A stretch of 64,000 nucleotides of DNA, from the NCBI GenBank assembly GCA_003165595.1, contig PLWQ01000038.1, positions 1 to 64,000 on the forward strand, given 5' to 3'. The notes beneath the pieces were generated by a model, which was not told where the DNA came from, did no database searches, and worked only from the letters and a program-made list of their open reading frames with translations. The DNA comes from Fibrobacterota bacterium (GTDB lineage: Bacteria; Fibrobacterota; Chitinivibrionia; Chitinivibrionales; FEN-1185). The translations under genes and the position numbers were made by a program. Positions 10,456-17,260 of this stretch are shown here, piece by piece (positions within the stretch are counted from its first letter, which is position 1; each line of letters starts with the position of its first letter).

Positions 10456-12225
10456 TTACCTCAACCCCTTCTTCCTCCACCCCCACTTTTCCGTCGCCTC
10501 GCCCATGCAGAAACCAAACGCATTATCCTTATTCAAGAACGTAACATCCCCTGCCTCGATCTTCTCGCTATTCTTCTCTTCAAGTGAAGCAATAAGCGGT
10601 CTGCAGCGCCTACTCGAAACATCGGCGAGGTAATCGGTGAACCCGTTCGACATCACCATATCCGTTCCGAAGTTCCCGGATAGTTCTTCGAGCTTTTCAT
10701 CGTTCAGGATTGCCTGGCAGAGCAGGGCCCAAAGGAGGTTGCGCGCTTTCTTAAGATACCAGTATTTCGCCGGTCCCTTGTCCACAATCTCTTTTATCAA
10801 TCTGTTCAGCCTGTATTGGATCTTGTAGCAAAGCACTATGCGCCGGAAATCTTCTTTCAGGCGCGAAGGGCTGAAGACCTTCTCGTACACTTCATCCTCT
10901 TCAAAGGCGTCTCGCAGCGAACCGAGCAGCTTGAGTTCCCCGTCGGACGCGAGGAATGTCTGCGCGAGTTTGAGGAGCTTTATTTCCTTCTTTTCCGTAA
11001 TGCCGTCCTCGGTCTCAACGTCGATATCCGCAAAGGCGTTTTTCTGGCGTTCGTAGTAAATTCCGAGATCGGTGCGGAATTTGTCTTGGATAAGGAGCTG
11101 AATTTCATCGTTCGCGTGCAGGTCCCAGGGCGCAACCGGGTTTTGGCGGTTGTTGTTTATGGTGACCGCCGTGACGAACGCTGGTTCCGCGTCGGTTATG
11201 AACTTGCAGAGCACGCGGATCGACTCCAAAACCGGCCGGTATTTTTTGTAATCGGGGTTTTCCTCGTTGAGATTGTTATCCGCGCAAAATGCGTTGAACG
11301 TCGTGACGGTTTGGGCGCCGTTGAGTAGGCGGGGCGATGCCACGTGGCATTTCTTGTCCGCACATTTTACTTCCTGCGCCGCGATGGTTACGCCGTTGTG
11401 GTTGAACGCGAAAACGTCGGCAGATTCATTTCCGTCAATAACGATCTTCCGGAAAGAATTGGCAATTGATTTATTCACGTAGCCTTTATCGCCCAGTCCA
11501 TAGCGGATATTTCGCTCAAAAAACCTGCTTCCCATATCCCGGTACATGGCGTGCAGGTCCATGAGGCGCATAAAACCGATTGTCATTTGCTCGCCGTTGG
11601 GGCCGGCTTGCCGTAGTGCCTGGTCAATCGGCAGATCGTAGACACATACTTTTGATGTTGACCCGGTCTGGCCTATTTCCGGGGTAGAAACGGTACGCTT
11701 ATCGTAAGTAAACCGGACATTGCGGCCGTTAAAAAAACGGTCGATTATGAATTTCTTCTGCTCTAATTGCTCAAGGAGATTCTTTACATATTCGCTCTGT
11801 TCAAGCTCGGTAAGTTCGCCGGACACAAGTAGGCGCAAATAGACTTGATCAATGACCGCATTATTTTCCAGCAGGCAGTTCGCCAGATGATTTGAAAACC
11901 GATCGCCGTTTCCAGCGGGTTTTTCGGTTGCGAATATCTTCTCGACGCCGACGGTTACGAATTGTCTCAAGGGCTGTTTCACTTGGTCGGCCAGCGATGA
12001 AGAACTGGAAAGCAAGAGGTAAAGGTTGCGACGCTCATTGTCGAAGTAAAAAGCATTAACGCCATATTCGGTGTTGGAAAATGCCACCTGATTGATCGCA
12101 GCTTCTTTTACAAGACCGCACTCACTCATGAGGTATGCGAGCGAAAGGTAATGGTCCCTTGTTCCACCTGCGGTTTCTTTCATCTCCTGATAGAGCTTTT
12201 TTGCGGTTCTTTCGAGGTCGGTCAT
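10456..12225 (-). CDS. AIPR-family abortive infection protein, fused by operon to cas3
   Basis: A 589-residue protein with the core signature of the AIPR (abortive infection phage resistance) family: FFERNIRYGLGDKGYVNKSIANSF near residue 236, FAFNHNGVTIAAQEV near 272 and SPRLLNGAQTVTTFNAF near 297. Members act in phage defence, often beside restriction or other defence genes. Many carry a nuclease-like N-terminal region. Here the matching stretch (GVNAFYFDNERRNLYLLLSSSSS) has no obvious QxK, so catalysis there is doubtful, though I cannot verify this. The stop is 3 bases before the cas3 ATG. AAAGGA precedes the start. It is not a known component of I-E systems. Confidence 0.88.
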   Translation of the reverse strand: MTDLERTAKKLYQEMKETAGGTRDHYLSLAYLMSECGLVKEAAINQVAFSNTEYGVNAFYFDNERRNLYLLLSSSSSLADQVKQPLRQFVTVGVEKIFATEKPAGNGDRFSNHLANCLLENNAVIDQVYLRLLVSGELTELEQSEYVKNLLEQLEQKKFIIDRFFNGRNVRFTYDKRTVSTPEIGQTGSTSKVCVYDLPIDQALRQAGPNGEQMTIGFMRLMDLHAMYRDMGSRFFERNIRYGLGDKGYVNKSIANSFRKIVIDGNESADVFAFNHNGVTIAAQEVKCADKKCHVASPRLLNGAQTVTTFNAFCADNNLNEENPDYKKYRPVLESIRVLCKFITDAEPAFVTAVTINNNRQNPVAPWDLHANDEIQLLIQDKFRTDLGIYYERQKNAFADIDVETEDGITEKKEIKLLKLAQTFLASDGELKLLGSLRDAFEEDEVYEKVFSPSRLKEDFRRIVLCYKIQYRLNRLIKEIVDKGPAKYWYLKKARNLLWALLCQAILNDEKLEELSGNFGTDMVMSNGFTDYLADVSSRRCRPLIASLEEKNSEKIEAGDVTFLNKDNAFGFCMGEATEKWGWRKKGLR

Positions 12226-12262
12226 GTAAATTCCTTTCTGTTAACACGAGGTGTTTGCGTAG

Positions 12263-12436
12263 TCAATGCACTATATGTCTTCGGCAAAGCTTGTTGCCTT
12301 CTATTCTCCCCACCGCCGCCACATCCAAGCAATGATAAGGCAACAAATGATAGTCATATCCGCTACCATCGTCCCGAATCCTCGCCTTGCCCCAATATTT
12401 GAAATATGGCTTTCCTGTTTCTTCTTCCATCTTCAT
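12263..12436 (-). pseudogene. 5' remnant of a second, diverged cas3 (57 codons)
   Basis: An ATG at 12436 preceded by AAAGGA opens a 57-codon frame. Its residues 11-43 (YFKYWGK...[17 protein letters not shown]) match residues 11-38 of the intact cas3 (YRYWGK...[15 protein letters not shown]), including the first HD-domain histidine. After VAAVG the similarity stops abruptly, and the frame ends 14 codons later. Many shared codons differ synonymously (TTG/CTG, CCT/CCG, GCG/GCA), so it is not a recent duplicate. It lies between the DUF6933-like gene and AIPR and is most simply the stump of an earlier cas3 interrupted when the AIPR-cas3 pair arrived. Confidence 0.8.
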
Positions 12437-12607
12437 CCTGGTAATCCTTTAATCCCGCGAATCCTGATCCGTTTTCATCCCCAAGAACGCCTCAACCGGG
12501 TAACCAGCGATACTCAAATGAATGTAGTTCTTCATCCGGAGAGATAGCCCGTAGGGGTCCAATTGTTCTGATCCAATGGCGTACTTTGCATAAGATATGT
12601 TGTCAGT

Positions 12608-12637
12608 GAAGAACCCCGCAAGCTGCGGGGCATCTTC
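12608..12637. repeat. Small palindromic element 1
   Basis: CCCCGCA and TGCGGGG surround a 3-base AGC loop, and the outer bases GAAGA/TCTTC also pair, giving a 30-base hairpin inside the DUF6933-like gene. Its architecture matches the hairpin 30 bases further on. It could belong to a REP-like family. Confidence 0.55.
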
Positions 12638-12666
12638 CAACCCTAAGGAAGAAGACAATTTTAGTC

Positions 12667-12705
12667 GTTTGCTAACCCCGAAGCAAGCTTCGGGGATGCG
12701 CAAAC
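12667..12705. repeat. Small palindromic element 2 disrupting a reading frame
   Basis: Arms CCCCGAAGC and GCTTCGGGG flank a 2-base AA loop, and outer arms GTTTGC/GCAAAC extend the stem over 39 bases. The element lies where the reading frame of the DUF6933-like gene changes, which suggests it was inserted there. It may be a REP- or MITE-like unit. No transposase is nearby. Confidence 0.6.
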
Positions 12706-13075
12706 TTTGGGATTCATCGAACCGATTACTCTTCTGTCCTGCGACTTGGCAAACCGGACATCCTTTAGTCCGGGAACAATAATCCTGTGGAAAATGAGGT
12801 CGGCCCCAATTTCATGCAAAACTTCTTTGAGTGTGTCGCTCAGGCGGGAGATGAACTCGCCGTAATCCGTGACGCCTGCGCCGTGCATGAAGACCGAAAA
12901 CAGAGATGTGCTATTTGTCGCCATGATGTACTGCGCACGGTTGCAGGTAAACAGATGCGCATGCCAGTCGAGAAACGGATTGGAATCCGGGGGGAGCCAA
13001 GGCAGATTCGGTTCCTTGATTTTAACGGAGAGCTTCTTTGATAATCTGATAATCATTGCTCGTTGCACTTTCCCC

Positions 13076-13210
13076 TCACTTCCCCGCCGCTATATACTCC
13101 CCCATCAACTCCTTGCCTGCAATTGTTCCGGACTCGGGCCAATGGACGACAAGAATCCTCTTTGTTGTCTTGTCTTTCCCAACGCAAATTACCAGCCTGA
13201 GTATGAACAA
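13076..13210 (-). CDS. Possible short gene or 3' fragment upstream of the DUF6933-like gene
   Basis: A frame ending at 13076 encodes a protein-like C-terminus (RLVICVGKDKTTKRILVVHWPESGTIAGKELMGEYIAAGK), 8 bases before the GTG of the next gene. The only early start is a TTG at 13210, which lies at or before the predicted transcription start of the promoter at 13214-13242. It may therefore be the tail of a lost gene rather than a working one. I do not recognise the family. Confidence 0.3.
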   Translation of the reverse strand: MFILRLVICVGKDKTTKRILVVHWPESGTIAGKELMGEYIAAGK

Positions 13211-13213
13211 ATG

Positions 13214-13242
13214 AATATACCATTGCGTGAAGCCTGTGTCAA
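13214..13242 (-). promoter_or_regulatory. Strong sigma70-type promoter for the defence operon
   Basis: On the minus strand TTGACA (13242-13237) is followed after exactly 17 bases by TATATT (13219-13214). That is a full consensus -35 and a near-consensus -10. No other gene or terminator lies between it and the DUF6933-like gene, so it is the likely start of the transcript running through AIPR and the cas genes. No operator palindrome was seen nearby. Confidence 0.7.
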
Positions 13243-13466
13243 TTATGTCCCGTATTCAGCTCTTCTTTTGGCAAAGCACTGCATGCCAGCCGCCTGCTCT
13301 CCTGCGTCGCTATGGTTGGCGCGGGATTTCCGTATTCACAAGCCACTCACAAGATTAACGCAGGAAGGAGGTGAGCGCCCTGGCGCGGCGCAGAGGGCCG
13401 GTAGCCCTGTTGTCAATAGTGGCCTTTGCGATTTGAAATTGTCTTGTCTTGGTTTTGATTTCCGCC

Positions 13467-13562
13467 ATCAGCGACGCCCCATGGGACCATCAGATTGGTC
13501 CGCTCGTGTTGTTTGAAGCCCGGCACCATCTTTCAGATCCTACAAATGGTCCTGCCGGGCAT
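13467..13562 (+). repeat. Structured dispersed repeat, copy A
   Basis: About 96 bases that align with 30546-30636. Shared blocks are TCAGCG, CGCTCG, TGTTTGA, GCCCGGCA and GTCCTGCCGGG. Two hairpins are possible: GGACC/GGTCC, and CCCGGCA/TGCCGGG with extra inner pairs ACCAT/ATGGT. In the other copy the first stem is GGCCG/CGGCC, so both arms changed together. It lies about 160 bases upstream of a plus-strand gene. It could be a structured RNA leader or a REP-type element. Confidence 0.6.
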
Positions 13563-13724
13563 TCGAGTTGGATTGTTTTGCTCTTTCTTCCGCCATCAAC
13601 GCCCTTCTTACCATTTGTAAGAAAAAATCAATTGTGAATGTCCCTCTGCTCTTTTAGTTTGATCCTCGAAGGAACGTTACCTGTTTCTGTACCCCCCATT
13701 ACAAATCACAGAAGGAGGCGGATC

Positions 13725-15158
13725 ATGAACTTCGTCCGATTTCATTTCTTCGTCGCGATGGCGCTAACGCTTGTCTGCGGCAACGTGGGCGCCGCTCTTG
13801 CGGCGGGAGAAGACTACACGACCTGGCAATATTCCCGGAAGATCACGATGAACACCACGTCCACGGGCGCAAACGTGGCGACGGACCAGACAAATTTTCC
13901 CGTCGCGGTGAGGCTCGCGGGCGCGACCTTCCCGGCAGGCGCGAAAACCGACGGAACGGATATTCGTTTCGCAATGTCCGACGGCACGCACCTTTCCTAT
14001 CAGATAGAGCAGTGGGACAATACGAATTCTCTTGCTGCGGTGTGGGTGAAGGCGAATGTGCTGGGCAACAACAGCACGCAATACATCGTGATGTACTGGG
14101 GCAATCCCGGCGCGGCAGACAGCTCAAGCGGCGCTGCGGTCTTCGACACGGCAAACGGGTTTGTCGGCGTGTGGCACCTTGGCGAGACCGGCAATACCGA
14201 CCCGCAGGGCTACAAGGATGCAACACTTAATGCCAATGACGGCACGGGATTTCAGCTCACGGGAGCAGATGCTCCCGCCGTCATAGGCAATGGTCAGACA
14301 TTCGCGGGAACGGCTACTCCAAACGGAACGGGTAACCAGGGCCTGGGTTGCTATATCAAAGTGTCGGACGGGGTAATCAACGTAGCTTCCGGCTCAATCT
14401 CGATATGGGCGCAGATCACCACGCTTCCCGTCACGCCGGCAAACGCCGATGTGTTCGGGTCGTGGAATACGAATAATGCCAGGTATTACTTCGGATGCGA
14501 CGCGACAGGACAATTGCGGGGCGGATACGGTCCAAACAAGCAGTTTGTCACTGCTTCCTATAAGTTAACTCCGGGCATGTATTATCATCTTGTCATGGCC
14601 TGGAGCGGAAATCCGACCAAGGCGACCATGTATGTCAACGACACCTTGAGAGGGACGTCGGCCGCCCAGGCAGTGGCTGCACCCTCGGACATAAATATAG
14701 GATCATTCGGCGCGGGCTACAGCGATCCGTGGATAGGCCCGCTGGACGAATGCCGGGTGGAAAATGTGCAGCGTTCCGCGGACTGGCTCAAGCTCTGTTA
14801 TGAGAGCCAGAAACCCGGAAGCGCGTGGCTGGGCCTCCAGGCAACTTCCACGCTGCTCACTCCCGCGCAATCACGTTCCAATTCGTTCGGATTGCAGGCC
14901 GTTTCCTCGATGCGATCCGCCGGCACCACAATCCGGTACAGTCTCCCGGAGGTCGCGAAAGTAAACCTTGCCGTGTATAACCTGCGCGGAGGGCTGGTAA
15001 GGACGCTGGTGAACGCGGAGACGAACTGCGCGGGCTCCCACGCCATTCTCTGGAGCGGCAGGGACGATTTCAACCGGACGGTCGCCAACGGCTCATACAT
15101 TTGCACCATCACGACGTCCGGCTTGGCAAAGTCATCCGCCATTGCGGTGACCAGATAG
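13725..15158 (+). CDS. Secreted DUF2341/LamG-type protein with T9SS-like C-terminal domain
   Basis: A 477-residue exported protein. The first 27 residues are a signal peptide ending near ALAAG. A DUF2341-like domain follows (YSRKITMNTTSTGANVATDQTNFPVAVRL through QYIVMYWGNP), then a concanavalin/LamG-like domain (GVWHLGE...WIGPLDECRVENVQRSADWLKLCYESQK). The last 75 residues (IRYSLPEVAKVNLAVYNLRGGLVRTLV...NGSYICTITTSG) form an FlgD-like or type 9 secretion sorting-type domain. Carbohydrate or surface binding is a reasonable inference, but no enzyme motif is visible. The ATG at 13725 is chosen because AAGGAGG precedes it. An ATG at 13638 lacks one. Confidence 0.85.
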   Translation: MNFVRFHFFVAMALTLVCGNVGAALAAGEDYTTWQYSRKITMNTTSTGANVATDQTNFPVAVRLAGATFPAGAKTDGTDIRFAMSDGTHLSYQIEQWDNTNSLAAVWVKANVLGNNSTQYIVMYWGNPGAADSSSGAAVFDTANGFVGVWHLGETGNTDPQGYKDATLNANDGTGFQLTGADAPAVIGNGQTFAGTATPNGTGNQGLGCYIKVSDGVINVASGSISIWAQITTLPVTPANADVFGSWNTNNARYYFGCDATGQLRGGYGPNKQFVTASYKLTPGMYYHLVMAWSGNPTKATMYVNDTLRGTSAAQAVAAPSDINIGSFGAGYSDPWIGPLDECRVENVQRSADWLKLCYESQKPGSAWLGLQATSTLLTPAQSRSNSFGLQAVSSMRSAGTTIRYSLPEVAKVNLAVYNLRGGLVRTLVNAETNCAGSHAILWSGRDDFNRTVANGSYICTITTSGLAKSSAIAVTR

Positions 15159-15222
15159 CCTGCGCCCCCGGGCGCCAACCGGCTTTCGCAACAACCGAAG
15201 GCCGATCGTCTGGTTCACAACG

Positions 15223-15266
15223 AAAGGTGAAGCGTGCACAGAACGGTCACGCTTCACCTTTTCTTT
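15223..15266 (+). terminator. Rho-independent terminator
   Basis: AAGGTGAAGCGTG and CACGCTTCACCTT form a 13-base-pair perfect stem, followed by TTCTTTT. It lies 65 bases after the stop of the secreted protein gene and fits a strong intrinsic terminator on the plus strand. Confidence 0.85.
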
Positions 15267-15432
15267 TGTGCGTGTCAAAGTGCCCGGCGGATGCGGCCGC
15301 ATCACTCGCGCCGCTGCAACAAATCTCCGCTCTTCGCCATGCAATAACCGCTGGCCTTTGATCGATTTCAATACTATCATTATGTTTGCGATGTCCCGTT
15401 CAGTCGCTTGAACCTTCTCCAGGGCCTCTACA

Positions 15433-17205
15433 ATGTCGCCAGCGGAATTGCCCATACTCAAGGACCTTTCCCAATTCGACGAAACGGATTGGCGAATGCG
15501 GAGGCTCACGCTCAACGTTGCCATTGTCATTGGTATCGCGGCCGCCGGCTATTTCGGCGTTCTCGACACGATTCACCACCATGCCATGTCGGCGCTCGCA
15601 TCGCTCCTCACCGTTGTTGTTTTCGGCATGATCATGGTTGTAAACTCGGTGCTTCGCCGCTTCGAAACAACCACCATTGTTGTCTTTGTCGTGCTCATAG
15701 GCGCCATCTTCCTGGCGCTGATTGCAACCCGGTTTTCGCATCCGTCCACGTGCTTGTGGTGTTTTCCGTTTCCCCTCATTGCCATGTTCCTTCTGGGCCC
15801 CAAAAAGGGCCTTGTATCCGTTATCATCTTCAACCTCGCCGTCGTCCTGATCCTATTCCTCGACGCCCACCTGCAAATTCACAAATACGCGCATGAATAT
15901 TCCGTTCGCTTGAGTGCGGTGCTGCTTGTGATTTCGGTGATGGCATATTACTTCGAAGCCGCCCGCGCGCGCTCCCACGCCACGATGAACGCGCTCAATT
16001 TGTCCCTCGAACAGCGCGTGAAGGAACGGACCAAAGCGCTCGAGGAAAGCCAGGAACGACTGCGGCAGGCCGAGAAGCTCGAGTCCGTGGGCCGTCTTGC
16101 GGGCGGAATCGCGCACGATTTCAACAACCAGCTTGCCGGCATCATGGCCTTTGCGGATTTGATACGCATAACCGCCAAAGACGGCAGCGAGGTCCGTGAG
16201 TACGCCGAAAGCATCCTTGCCTCGTCGCGACGGTCCGCCGACCTCACCGGCCAACTGCTTGCTTTTGCGCGAAAAGGCAACAACCTCACCATGCCGGTCG
16301 ATGTACACAGGCTGGTAACCGACCTCGTTTCGCTGCTCCAGCGCACGTTCGACAAGCGCATCTCCATCCGGTGCAGCCTTCACGCGGGTTCATCGGCCAT
16401 CCTGGGCGATCCTTCCCAATTGCATAGCGCGCTGCTCAACATCGCGCTCAACGCCCGTGACGCCATGCCGCAGGGAGGGGAGTTGAGCTTTACAACAGAG
16501 AGCGTCGAACTCGACGACGCATTTTGCAAAGCGGTGCCCCACTTCGAAATAGCGCCCGGCGCCTCTCTACGGCTTTGCATAGCGGATACCGGATGCGGCA
16601 TGGACAAAGATACGCTGCAGCGTATCTTTGAGCCCTTTTTCACTACCAAGGAGCAGGGGAAAGGCACCGGCATGGGGTTGCCCGCGGTCTACGGCACCGT
16701 GCGAAGCCACAACGGTGCCATTACCGTTTCCAGCGAGCCCGGCAAAGGCTCCGCGTTCAACCTCTATTTCCCCGTTCTCAAGACCGGTGTGCCCTCATCC
16801 GACCCGAAGAAGGAGACTGTTGCGGCAGAGAAATGTCACGGCCATATCCTGTTTGTGGACGACGAGAAAACGGTGTCGGCAAGCTCGTCCTCTTTGCTGC
16901 GAATGCTGGGATATACGGTGGACGCATTTACAAGCGGCGCCGACGCCGCGGCATACTACGGAACCAATTGGCAAGCAGTCGACCTTGTCATCCTCGACAT
17001 GATTATGCCCGAGCTCAGCGGCAAGGACACGTTTCTTGCAATGAAGCAGACCAATCCGGATATTGTCGCATTGCTCGTTTCCGGATACAGCCTCAACGGC
17101 GAAGCGCAGGCAATCCTCGACTTGGGCGTGCGCGCGTTTATCCAGAAGCCGTTTACTTTTGCAGAGCTTCTCCAGAAGATTGAGGATGTCCGCAGAAAAT
17201 CCTGA
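15433..17205 (+). CDS. Membrane-bound hybrid histidine kinase with receiver domain
   Basis: A 590-residue sensor. About six transmembrane helices span residues 25-185 with no recognisable ligand domain, followed by a coiled coil (about 190-215). The HisKA domain carries the phospho-accepting His in LAGGIAHDFNNQLAGIM (near 232). The HATPase has NIALNARDAMP, IADTGCGMD and GTGMGLPAVYGTV. A C-terminal receiver has VDDE and the phosphorylated Asp in VILDMIMPELSG near 530. It would autophosphorylate and pass phosphate to its own receiver. No dedicated output gene adjoins it. The sigma54 regulator at 21477 is a possible but unproven partner. The ribosome site is weak. Confidence 0.9.
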   Translation: MSPAELPILKDLSQFDETDWRMRRLTLNVAIVIGIAAAGYFGVLDTIHHHAMSALASLLTVVVFGMIMVVNSVLRRFETTTIVVFVVLIGAIFLALIATRFSHPSTCLWCFPFPLIAMFLLGPKKGLVSVIIFNLAVVLILFLDAHLQIHKYAHEYSVRLSAVLLVISVMAYYFEAARARSHATMNALNLSLEQRVKERTKALEESQERLRQAEKLESVGRLAGGIAHDFNNQLAGIMAFADLIRITAKDGSEVREYAESILASSRRSADLTGQLLAFARKGNNLTMPVDVHRLVTDLVSLLQRTFDKRISIRCSLHAGSSAILGDPSQLHSALLNIALNARDAMPQGGELSFTTESVELDDAFCKAVPHFEIAPGASLRLCIADTGCGMDKDTLQRIFEPFFTTKEQGKGTGMGLPAVYGTVRSHNGAITVSSEPGKGSAFNLYFPVLKTGVPSSDPKKETVAAEKCHGHILFVDDEKTVSASSSSLLRMLGYTVDAFTSGADAAAYYGTNWQAVDLVILDMIMPELSGKDTFLAMKQTNPDIVALLVSGYSLNGEAQAILDLGVRAFIQKPFTFAELLQKIEDVRRKS

Positions 17206-17260
17206 GCCGGTTGTCGTGATCGCGTTGAGGACGCACCCCAAAAAGGGCGCTCCGATCTTC

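Larger units (their letters stand above)
12449..13053 (-). pseudogene. DUF6933-type gene, apparently frameshifted by a palindromic insert
   Basis: The 5' part from an ATG at 13053 (or GTG at 13068) encodes MIIRLSKKLSVKIKEP...NPFLDWHAHLFTCNRAQYIMATNSTSLFSVFMHGAG...RRVIGSMNPK, which resembles the DUF6933 family of unknown function. That frame then enters a 39-base hairpin (12667-12705) and stops at 12661. The following bases encode, in another frame down to 12449, LEDAPQLAGFFTDNISYAKYAIGSEQ...LSLRMKNYIHLSIAGYPVEAFLGM, which looks like the missing C-terminus. Its stop overlaps the ribosome site of the cas3 remnant, so it was once directly upstream of cas3. Two separate small genes cannot be excluded. 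Confidence 0.55.
13211..13724. other. Intergenic region with promoter and structured repeat
   Basis: This 514-base gap separates the minus-strand defence operon from a plus-strand secreted-protein gene. It holds the operon promoter at its left end, copy A of a structured repeat at 13467-13562, a small perfect hairpin at 13606-13624 (TTCTTAC/GTAAGAA followed by A-rich sequence) and an AAGGAGG ribosome site just before 13725. The stretch 13250-13460 shows nothing recognisable. Confidence 0.6.

Noticed and set aside
13638-13724. Upstream start for the DUF2341/LamG protein
   Set aside because: No ribosome site, and the extension would put a signal peptide in the interior; the ATG at 13725 has AAGGAGG.
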